A DNA stretch of 64,000 nt from Caenorhabditis remanei (lineage: Eukaryota > Nematoda > Chromadorea > Rhabditida > Rhabditidae). The notes under the pieces are model-generated. The model saw nothing but the letters and a program-made list of their open reading frames with translations, made no database searches and was not told where the DNA came from. Position 1 is the first letter of the stretch. The number at the start of each line of letters is the position of its first letter. Location of the stretch: contig NC_071333.1 in the NCBI RefSeq assembly GCF_010183535.1, positions 7,748,587 through 7,812,586 on the forward strand. The letters are read 5' to 3'. This document shows positions 23,917-34,096 of this stretch, piece after piece. The translations under genes were made by a program, and so were the position numbers.

Positions 23917-26900
23917 TTAAGCATGTTGCATTTGCATTGGGCGAACTTGAGTCTCACATGGTGGACACACCCAACGAGCTTGAGGCGTCCCGTCAAAATG
24001 ATTAAACGCATTTGATGTTAGTCGCGTGCATTGTCGATGGTACACGTTTTTGCAGTCATGATACATACAACACAGGGTAGGGGACCCGGCCTGAAAATAA
24101 AGAGGATAAGGATTAGGGTTTTAAGCGGAGACTACATTTTTCGTATTTTAAAAAGGATTAGAAATCGAATGGAATTGTAGTTTTGCTCAGAAAAGAGACT
24201 CACAGATATAAAATTATGACAACCAGCGCATTGATCTGGTGGTTGATTCGATGTGGAAGGTGCTGAAGGGAAATCATGGCTTTGTGTTCCAGCCAGCGCC
24301 GGGTTTCGCAAAGTCAGCGGCGGAAGACCAACTCGCTGCTGGTTGTTGGTGTGGCCAGTATTGCTGTTGGCCGTCGGGTCTGTAATAACCTATATTCGAC
24401 TCAGTCTCGAACAGCTGTCGCCTAATGACTAACTTTCTAAATGATTTCCATTCATCGGCGGCATTCCAGCCATATGTGGCGGCATCTGCCCTCCCATTGG
24501 GGGCTGTTGTTGGGATGGTAGTTGAGGCATCGACTCGGCTCGTTGAAGAGCTGGCGGCGCGATGGGAGGAAGTGCTGTAGGCCCAGGAGCTGGTGGCATA
24601 CCGCCCGCCGTTGATGTAGATGGCATATTTCCAGCTTGATTCATTCTTGTCATATGCTGTTGTTGTGCAGCTATTTGTTGCTGGTGCATTTTTTGCATAT
24701 GCATCTGTTGATGGTACTGATGCATTTGCATTTGCTGCTGCATCCTCGGATCTGTGGCTGCCATTGGATGCCGATTCGGTGGTAGTGGCATGGTGAATGT
24801 TGGCTCGGAAGCGTCTGATGCTAAAAATGTATTGAGTTCATGACACAGGACCATACAACAATTCAAGCTTACCACTTCGCGCTTTTTTGGCAGGCTGTCG
24901 ACCGCTAGTTGATGGTTGCGACGCGTTGAATCCAGGAGAGACTAGCATTGACTGTGACCGGGAAAGCGTTGGTGGTCCCATGGATGGTGTTTGCAGTGTA
25001 ATCTTTCGATTGTATCCTTCCTTGAAATACTTACTTCCTTCTATGAACCCAAACGTGCTTGGTTCAGTTGCCGGAGTGTTCTGAAAAAAGACTATTATCG
25101 ATTTTTGCCAAGGACAAGTTCAATCCTCAATTTCATGGCATTTATCCGCTATTTTCATCGGTGACTCAGCTAAAAGCTTTTATATTGTTCGATTGAGGAT
25201 TTATATCTTGTCAATACCGCTTTTTTTCCCATTCAATTGTATTCAGTATCGACATTTTCTATGTAATCTTTTTCTAAATCCCATTCCATACTCTCTTCTT
25301 TTCAGTTAATATCTAGCTCATTTTGTCAGCAGGTAAAAACGTCACGTGGACGAATTTCTTTGTTTATCACACGCGCTCCGCTATTCGCGTCGTGCATCTC
25401 TGCATAGAGAGAGTAGTGTTTATCAAAAGTTACCCTTGGCAACGCGCTCTTTTGGCGGATGCGAGTTAGCCTCTAACTAAATCGAAACTCTTATTTTTGC
25501 CTTGCAAGTGCAATGGCTCTTCCCCTCCAACGTGTTATTACTTCTTTTAAATGCACTATCCTTATTTTTAAAAGTACAGGTGAGTGTTCTAGTCCTAGCG
25601 TACTTGATCACAGTGAACTTACATGAGCATTAGCTCCTTCCGGATACGGGTGGCGTAGTGGTTGCCGCTTCCGCGAAAAGTAGTGTTTGTCCACTTGCGG
25701 ATGCATTTTCTGAAAAAGTAACGGAATGGTGAAAAGGGGGAAAGGGTAATCACTTTATTGGGTCCTACCGATATCGATTCCTTCAAGTTAGTCATTGCGG
25801 CGGGTAGTTCGAAATTATGCACCAACGTGAAAGGTGTGTCCTGAGATGGTGGCTCAGGGACACTTTCAATTTCTCCTCGTTTTTTCTGAGGAGAAGTTTT
25901 TGGCTTTGCTGCTGGGAGTGTCGGTACTGCAAACGTTGGCGACCGCGCTGGCTGTGAACTTGTTGTTGCTTCCGGTGTCCTATTAGAGCTGCTTGGCGTG
26001 TGATAGGCTGGTGGGGCTCCTGTTGGTTGCTGAAGTGCGGGGGATTGCGTATGAGATGGCGAATGCCGGACTGGCATTGCCGGCTCTTTGAATGTTGGTT
26101 CCGGTGCCGGTGTTGTGACCGGCGATTGCATGTTCTGAGTCATCGGCGGATACTGTAAATAATTTTTGATTAGTGATTTTTGTACTTTTGAAGCTGTTCT
26201 TGTAGTTTCATCGTGATGTGTTCTATTTTTGTAATCTATCCCTTTTCTTTGTCAAATGCGTGGGTGTGTTTGAGTTTTCACGACTTGCCGAAAGAAGATG
26301 ATGAAGTCGCATGGTGTGTTTCACAAATGAAAAATGAAAAGGAAATGAGAGAAAAGAGAGGAGACTAGGTCATAAAATCAATTCATTCGACTCGACTATC
26401 TACCAAGAACAGAGAACAATGCAGTTGCATCGATAGGGATCTAGGAGAAAAAATGTTTCCAAAGGTTTTTTAGATATCATTTTTCAGTATGATAAGGGTC
26501 GAAAATTTAGAAAGTTCAGTGCAAAGTCAGAACAGTCTTCGTTTGTACAAGGACAAATTATGTGTTCTAGGTTTGAAAATAATTTAAAACCATCGAAGTT
26601 TATTTAATGGAATCTGCTTGATATTAATTCTAGAAACAATTTTGTTTTGAAAAATTTTGATTCCTATTAATTCTGATTTCTGGCAAAGATGAGTTTTAGT
26701 TCTAGCGCAATTCTGGTTTGGATTTTATATTTGACAACATAATCGCTATTCCATTCACCCACCTGATTTCTAAAAAAGACTTTTATTTATACTTGCATTC
26801 ATCATAAACCACGAGTTATGTTCTGCTCCAAAAAATATTACATTCGGAAGTTTCTCTATCTCACTTTCCCGTTACATGATCGTTCTCTACATCTCCAGTC

Positions 26901-28807
26901 TCTTTCTTCTTTCATTTCTCGCTTCAGTTTTTGCATCCCTGGTTGTCCTCTTCCCGGGGGCCGCGCACATAATTGGTACTAGGAGCTGACTTGTCGCGCA
27001 CGCATCGCAAAGGTCACGCAAAGCGGCTCTTCCTCAGTAAAATCATAACGCGCGATTGATTTTTGTGGAAAATGATCCTTGTACTACATTACTACATGAC
27101 CAAGTTACAAATGACACTTTTTGATTACCTACCTGGCCATTCAAAGGAGGTAGAGAAGATCCCATTGGAGTTTGATGCTTCTGAGGAGTTGTTCCATTCG
27201 GACCATGGTTCGGTGATGCCATTGGGTTGTGATTGTACTGTGGTGGTGGTGGCATATGATTCTGCATTCCTGGTTGTTGTTGTTGTTGTTGCTGCTGCGG
27301 AGTCCTTTGCTGACTGGCTCCTGGAGTCGTCGGTGTAGACGGTGTTCCCGGAGTTGCTCGCCCGGTAGGAGGATTAGGAGTCGAATGACTGGAATTCATT
27401 CCTCCATAGTTTCCAGGTGTACCGTGACTGCTTGCCGGATCATTGCTTCCAAACTGACCCTGATTTCCCATCGGTGCATACGGGTTTACCACTGGTGCCG
27501 CAGATCCAGAAGGAGTATTCTGGGCCGGAGTATTGTGTCCTGAAGACTGATGGCCGGGAGTTTGATGTCCTGGAGTCTGATGGGTTGGAGTCATTTGACC
27601 AGGAGTATGGTGTCCAGGAGTGTTCTGCCCTGAAGTATTGTGACTGGGAGTGTGATGACCTCCTGTGTCCGGACCAGGGGTAGAATACAAGCTGGCGTTG
27701 AATCCACTAAATTGGTGTTGCCCGTTCGGCGTCCCACTTGTGCCATTCTGTCCTGGGGCTTGAGAAGTTACAGGTGTTCCTTGGTTTCCGGGTGGTGGAT
27801 ATCCTGGATATCCTCCAGGACCACCAGCATAGGCATCATATCCGTTAGGCGCACCGGGTCCCCCAAAACTTCCAGGATACTGTTGATTTGGTGTCTGCTG
27901 CAAGTTATTGGGTCGAGTATCATCTTGCTTTGCTTGCTTTGATGGTTGCAATGGTGGAAACCCTTGTGTTGTTGGCGGCCTGGTGGGCGTGGTTCCATTG
28001 GTGTATCCTGGCGGTTGGTAGTGTTGAAGGGGAGCACTTTGTGGGGGTGGCATTGACTGGTATGGCGGTCCCCCATGTAGGTGTGCTGGAAGGGGCTGTT
28101 GAGTAGGATATTGATGAGGAACAGCTTGCGCAGAAGGTGGCGCAGGTTGTGCTGGAGGAGGATAATTTGCATTTTGAGCCGGCGGCGCTGGCTGCGTTGA
28201 CGAGTTTTGTGGGGGCTGAGCCGGCGGTCCTTGCATCCCAGAGTACATCCTATATGGATCGGGCACACCTCCGTATGGATTGTTGGGCGGCGGCATTTGC
28301 TGGTGAGCATTGTAGTTTGGCGGTGGCCCATTCTGAGGCGGGTGCCCAGTCGTGCGTTGCTGATGTGGTGGATATCCCATATATCTAAAGAAAAGACAAC
28401 AGTTAATTAAAAATGTATAATGACCCAAAAAGCGATTCAGACATACCCATTTTGCATTGAATTGGCATCGTAGCCAGGAAGCTTCACACCTGCACCAGGT
28501 GGGCCCGGATACTGTTGCGGCGGTTGTCCTTTTAGAGGCATAGCCGTCGGCTGCGCTGGACCACCCATGTTTGGCTGACCGGGTGGCATTCCGCCATATC
28601 CATTTGCATTTGGTGCATACATGTTCTACAACACAAAAAAAGTAAGATTTATTTTATAATTATTTTCAGATAACATACATGCTGATAGTGCTCCATTCCT
28701 GGATATCCGCCGGGTGGTAGATTTTGTGCATACTGATTGAAAGAACCGTTTGCTTGAGGATTGTACTGCGGCACACTTCCATTACTATTTGGAAAACTCG
28801 TCGACAT
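23917..28807 (-). CDS. Gln/Pro-rich low-complexity protein with C-terminal Pygopus-like PHD finger
   Basis: About ten exons. The start (MSTSFPNSNGSVPQYN) is at 28807 behind a TTTTGCAG acceptor and the stop is at 23917. The large exon at about 28386-27133 encodes a Pro/Gly/Gln/Asn-rich prion-like region with a ten-copy TP pentapeptide repeat and a short polyQ run. A more ordered middle part follows (TLVHNFELPAAMTNLKES; HPQVDKHYFSRKRQPLRHPY; FGFIEGSKYFKEGYNRKITL), then a Met/Gln-rich stretch. The last two exons form a Cys4-His-Cys3 PHD finger: CAGC, LCCMYHDC, VYHRQC, RWVCPPC. The segment YHRQCTRLTSNAF resembles FHRTCVGLTEAAF of fly Pygopus, which reads H3K4 methylation in the Wnt enhanceosome. 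Introns of about 0.5 and 1.0 kb may hold internal regulatory DNA. I infer a chromatin-associated nuclear co-factor. Whether it is a true Pygopus orthologue is open; the order (disordered body, terminal PHD) fits. Confidence 0.78.
25429..25443. promoter_or_regulatory. X-box-like RFX motif in an intron
   Basis: GTTACCCTTGGCAAC matches the two RFX/DAF-19 half-sites (GTTRCC and RGNAAC) with a 3-nt spacer, in an intron of the PHD-finger gene. A CACGTG E-box lies about 80 bp away near 25347. It could mark an internal promoter; a single motif match is weak evidence. Confidence 0.3.
27273..27297. repeat. Short CAA/CAG trinucleotide tract (polyQ)
   Basis: A trinucleotide run, GTT/GCT on the plus strand (CAA/CAG on the minus strand), encodes a run of eight or nine glutamines in the prion-like region of the PHD-finger protein. 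It mixes CAA and CAG codons. Confidence 0.75.
27512..27661 (-). repeat. 15-bp coding minisatellite (ten pentapeptide repeats)
   Basis: Ten degenerate copies of a 15-bp unit fill 150 bp without a break and encode pentapeptides of the type G-H-x-T-P (GHHTP, SHNTS, GQNTP, GQMTP, THQTP, GHQTP and others). The array preserves frame and adds a regularly spaced set of Thr-Pro sites. Confidence 0.8.
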
Positions 28808-30864
28808 GTTTGACCCTGCAAAACGTTGTACTTTTTGGATTCAAAACATAAAGGAGCTCAGTTCGGATTGGTTCGAAGCAATGATAGATAGAAGAAAAAC
28901 GGAGAATAGGAGAGAGGGCAATGGGCCCGCGGAGGGTTAGTGAAGAGACAGAGAGAAGATGTATGGAGGAGTGGAGTCTAGGAAGAGAATAGACGAAAAG
29001 GAGGAAGGCTAACCAACTACAACGACGAAGCGGAGTGGCCGAGATGGGAGGGAGAAGAACAGGCGTTCTTCTCATTTATGTGACCGATTGGGTTATGGCT
29101 AAGAGGAGAAGCTGTGTTGAAGAAGAAAACGAAAAAAAAAGATGGAGAAGAATTGAATAGTGTAGATGGATAGGACGAAGAAGCCGAAACGGACGAACCC
29201 GATGAAATTATGCCATCTTTTTTTGTGCGGAATGGGTCGAAAGAATGTAGGTTCTTTCCAATGGCCCCCCGCGTGTCGAGCCAACCGACATCGACCACGG
29301 GCGCCATCTCTTTGTGTAAAGTAGATGTTTTTATAAACAGATATTCCAAGAAGAGTTTCAAATTGAGTATTTGATTGCGATAAAGAATAAAACTACGATA
29401 GAGATAATGATCAGAACTCCCAGTCGGAATTCCGAATACCTATACTGTTGAAATAGAGCAAAGAGGGTGAGATTCTTATCAAAATTTCCAAAATAGATAC
29501 CATCTATAAATTCAAAAAAAGGAAAAGAGGGAGGAGTCGAAGGACAACTTGAAAGGGAGATGATAGGACGATATGAAAAATGAAGATGCAAGGTAAAAAG
29601 GGGCTGACCGTATGATTGATGTCATGAAACTTCCTAGAAGGAGGCCACACACTGTTATCGTAGGAAAGAATTGTGCGCAAGACGGTCGGATTGGAAGCGG
29701 ACAAGGGGGGTCTTCCGATGAAAGGGGAGTAGAAGGATGAAAAGTTGGCGGCAAAAATCAATATGCAGAACAAAATGAGAAGAAGAAAAAGAAGAACAGT
29801 GAGGTAATCGCCTATGTCACCCCTCTTCCTCCTGTTCTTCTTCTTTCGCCTCTTCTTCTTCTTCTTCTACCAGCCTGTGGGGCAAAGAAGAGGACGAAGA
29901 AGAAGAAGAAGGCCAAGCGTGATGTGTGTCTGTGTGTGCGTTTTGTGTGTGAGGAGACCGAGAAGGAGGTTTTTGTGAGGAGGGATGAGTGTGGGTGAGT
30001 GTATTTTATGAGCGAGTCTGGGGCAAGTGCGTTGTGTTGAGGTGGTGGCCTGGGGTGGTGGTGTGTATGTGTGCACTGTTTGAAAAAAAAAGTAAACGAC
30101 AGTGCGCAGGCAACAGAGACCCTCATTTTTCCGAGAGATTCGACCTTAATATGGAGGTACGAAGAGAAGCAGAGATAGGCCAATTGCGAACGCGAAGATT
30201 GCCGGGTTTCTGTAGCGTACCGAAAATGTCTGCTTCTCTTTCTTCACACCATTTGTATTAAAAACTTTTACTTTGGCTCTTTTTAATGGTCAATAAAAAT
30301 CGATGCCGTTCAGTCATTCCTATTTTTACGTTTCGGTTTGATTAGCCTCTGAATAGCTACAAAACTTGTTAGGGACCACATTGACATGCCGTTCTGACTG
30401 CCACCGCTTTGTAAATACGCCTATTTTTTCCTGGGGTACAGGAACCTCACAGATAGGGAATAAACTTCACAGTTCTTTTTAAATTTTCCGCTTGTAACAA
30501 ATGAGGTACTGTACTCTTCAGAACGCCTTTCGTGTCATATCACAACGTCTCATCTCTCAGACACTCCCCAAAGTTCCAACTCACACTTTTAAAATAAGAC
30601 CTTGAAAATAGTGACAAAGCGGAGGCGGTAGGAGGAAAATAACTGTCGTCTGAGATATCGTTTTGGTGAAATGAAGAAAAATTGTCGACGCGAAATAAGA
30701 CAGGCAAGCGGATTACACATATCCACAAAGCTGCAGATAAAAACTCAACTATTCCTTATTTTCGTTCTTCCGAATATTTTTTGCGTGACTATTTCCCAAA
30801 TCGTACAACTTACAGATTATCAAATGCAAAAACGACTGAAGACGTCAAACTAAAAAGAGAAACT
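28808..30864. promoter_or_regulatory. Divergent intergenic region with simple repeats
   Basis: About 2 kb between the PHD-finger gene (minus) and the tetraspanin (plus). It is purine/pyrimidine-skewed, with GAA/TTC repeats at 29835-29912 and GT-rich sequence at 29920-30070. Open frames here are low-complexity products of the skew and are not called. It may contain untranslated first exons of either gene. Confidence 0.45.
29835..29912. repeat. Inverted TTC / GAA triplet repeats
   Basis: A run of mostly CTT triplets (29835-29869) is followed 15 bp later by a run of mostly GAA triplets (29885-29912) on the same strand. The two arms are imperfect reverse complements that could fold into a hairpin, and each arm is a homopurine-homopyrimidine tract. 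Confidence 0.65.
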
Positions 30865-33800
30865 ATGCCTTGCGTCGATCTCAAAAAGATATGGAACGAT
30901 GACCTAAAATTCACCTACTTCTTCGTGACAAATGTTTGCTTTCTGGTGGGTCCAATTGTGACGAGTGAGATCATCACGTGCTATTATTTTGTTTTTTTTT
31001 AGATCTCAGGATTCGCCTCACTGGTTGTTGGAATATGGCTATACAGTTCGAAAAACAACTTTGTGGAGTTGACACCTTCCTCTTACTCAGGTACGATTCT
31101 AACTAGGGCTTTGAAAGCACTAAGAAAAACGGAGGAACCAAAATATGCAATTGAAAAGTGTATTGCTGGTGGCGCCGAGTGAGGGGAACGAAGAGTGCAC
31201 GAGTAATTAATAGGACTCGTGCTTCGGAGGTGGAACAGTTGGTTTCCGAGAGCACAACGTCTTGACGGCATATGAAAAATTGCCTTCAGTCCAATACTAT
31301 GGTGAAAATTTGATCAATGAGATCAAGGTTCTAGAAGAGAAGAATTGGTTAGAAAAACCATGGATTTTCCAAAACAATATTCTTAAATTGTGATGTTTGT
31401 GTTTTGAAAACGATATCCCTCCCTAGAAAGCTATTTAGTAATATTTAGTTTCTTTTCCTATTCGAAAGAAATTGCCTTCAACGGGGATGAAATCAGTGCG
31501 TACTCTAACTGTAATGATTCATTTTCTATAATTCGGTCACGATTCTCTCCAATTCTTAGCAAAAATCTATTCCCAACTTTATGGAGTGCCCTTCTGAGGA
31601 ATCATGAAAATCTCCAGAAAAGATTTCCCGTTTCTCAGAAATTTGATACTACTTGAAGGAGAAAGAGACAAACTAAGAAGAACTAAATGTGCTATTAGTA
31701 CTAATAAAATGACGGAGAAAACAAAGAGTGATTGAGAAAAAACCAAGACGAGTGCATGCATGTGCTGGTCTTATCACAAACTAGATGTGCTCCTATCCGA
31801 AAAATGTTTGCAATTGGGTGTGAGTGTAAGAGACAGAGTGAAACAAAGAGCAGTAAGAATTTTATACACTAAAAGTTTCGAAATGAGAAGTTTGGTTTAA
31901 ATTAACTTCAAAATCTGCCAAAGATGGTGATCTAGAAATAACAATTATCGGAGAGAAGGTACACTATCCAAAATGTGCCAAATAGGAGGCACACCTGACG
32001 TATGGATTTGCTTGCATAATTACTGGGTCGCATTGACCTCGATTATGTGCACTGTACACCTTAGTAGTCCCTACTCAACTCACATAAAAAGCGAGACGCA
32101 GACTGTTTGTTGAAAAGTGTGCAAGTGAGAAAATGGCAGTAAATGAGAAATGTTTTTGAGAAATATGGAGTAGGTATTTATAGAAATGAAGAATAAAAAT
32201 GAACAATAAAAGAGTTTTCAATTTCAGCTCTATCTGCGGCGGGACTATGCGTTTTCACCGGTGTCACAATCTGTATCATTGTTGGTGTTGGATATTTGGG
32301 CGTATCATGGGGCAACAAGCCGCTTGTGTATTCGGTAAGAGACAAAGACAAAACATTGAGGTTTATGTGACAACTTTTCCACACTACAGTACATCGCGTT
32401 CATATTTCTCCTCATAATTGTCCATGGAGTCGCTAGAATCACCGGATTTCTGCACAAGGTGAGTCAGAAGATGAGCAAATCTCTCAGAAAAAGAGAAGAG
32501 CTCAATATTAGAAATCATAATGAAAAATGTTAAGGAAGAAGCGAGAGAAAATCTGAGGAAAAACATGTTTGACAATATTAACACCAGCATTGTTGTGACC
32601 AAGATTGGAAGAGAACTCAAACTTCTCGTGACTTGGAACCATTTGCAAAGAGAGGTTGGTTATACTGTAGTTTTTGAAAGTAGATCTATAAAAAATAGAA
32701 ACTGAAGAAAAGAGCTGTTGTTTTTGATACTGCCTTTTTTTGCAAGCAATGTTTGCTTTTAGGTGAGACAAACAAAAAGCGTATAGGTGTGAAGCTTTTT
32801 TTAGTCGATTTTCCAAAAATTGACTAAGAGGGATAGCAGGATGGGGAAAAAGCGGACGATAGATTTTCAACGATTACAAAAAAGATAAGAGCGATTGACA
32901 AGTGGCGTAAGAAAATCTGGGATCGACACCACAGATCAAATATTTTTAAGATTATAGAAACACGAATACGGTAACTGATTAAAAACTACGATGAGATAAT
33001 GTACTTACGGAAAGTGCAAAGAATTACACGATACAAAATGTTTTCCGTACCAGGTTCTGACTATCCCCTACATAGGAAAAATACAAAATAATTTATCCTT
33101 TTAAAAAAGGGCACTTTAGTAAAGAAAAAAGTGTATCAAGCAATGTCTTCTACTCCGACCGGTCATTCCATGAGCTTTGTGTTTCCATTCTCTGCTTAAT
33201 CTCTTTTCCGTACGACAAACAGAATGGCGGAAAGCAGAGGGTGGAGCGACAACGACCGAGCTTTCGAATTGTCGTTTGAGTTTATTAGACAATGTCTGAG
33301 ATGAATGTCTAGCTCGGTATAATAATAGGGTGGGGCATTCAGTTTTGGTCGGGCTGATTTTTCGATGTTTAAAAAGAAAATTGAAAAAGAAAACCGAAGG
33401 GAAACTTAACTACAAAACAAGATATAAGAAAAAAAAATGGATATCAGGAATACTGTATACCTCTCAATTATGACGTTTCAGTTGGAATGTTGCGGTGTTA
33501 ACAACTATACCGATTGGTACTACTCGGTCCACTGGCCAAGTAGCAAATACACCCCGGACAGCTGCTGTAACCCAATTCATTTCAATGGAAACAGTACTAT
33601 GGAAAACTGCGGAAAGCTTCCGGATGACAGAAGTGTACTTTTCCAAGAGGTAATTTATTACTAAAAGTCAAATTCTGTTATAAGACACATACATTCCAGG
33701 GTTGCTTCCCGAAATTTGCCGATTGGCTGTATCACCACATCATCTTAGTAAACTGGGTCACGTCGATACTTTTCGTCATTGAGGTATGAGACAGTGTGCG

Positions 33801-34096
33801 AAGATCAAGAGAACAATTGAACGAATGCTAATCATTTCAGATTATTCTCTTCATCTTGTCTTTGGCAGTTTTACAAGTTCTCAAAAGTACTAAAGACACG
33901 TCCAGAAGGTAATACCGAACTTCAAAATAAACAGAATTATAAAAAATGAGGAGGTGTTTGCAGACCACACCGTCGGGAACGGGAACCGGATGTGTCAAGT
34001 GAGAGGATACGGTTGAACTCGATGGATCGAATTGGGGATGCTCGAATAGATAATGATACAGTACTTGAAGATGGTGGTAGTATTAACTCACGGTAG
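30865..34096 (+). CDS. Tetraspanin
   Basis: About nine exons, about 270 residues. The first exon starts [12 protein letters not shown] at 30865. The four membrane helices can be read: [80 protein letters not shown]. The large extracellular loop has the family hallmark [13 protein letters not shown] with partner cysteines in DSCCNP, NCGK and EGCF, plus sequons (NYT, NST). The C-terminal tail is Arg/Glu-rich ([13 protein letters not shown]). Tetraspanins organise receptor and integrin microdomains in the plasma membrane. The two long introns (about 31093-32226 and 32657-33480) may carry enhancers. The exon beginning [12 protein letters not shown] requires the acceptor ATGTTAAG at about 32533. 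AATAAA lies at 34290. I cannot assign a tsp number. Confidence 0.88.

Noticed and set aside
27768..28331. 187-codon minus-strand frame in another phase of the prion-like exon
   Set aside because: Overlaps the supported frame that carries the TP repeats and polyQ; the His/Arg/Gln-rich product is a frame shadow.
27063..28410. Several plus-strand frames of 70-105 codons opposite the PHD-finger gene
   Set aside because: They are antisense shadows of a Pro/Gln-rich coding exon, explained by its biased codons.
29017..30183. Minus-strand frames of 61-123 codons (Ser/Phe/His/Thr-rich)
   Set aside because: Produced by purine-pyrimidine skew and GAA/TTC and GT repeats in the divergent promoter; no splice logic or domain.
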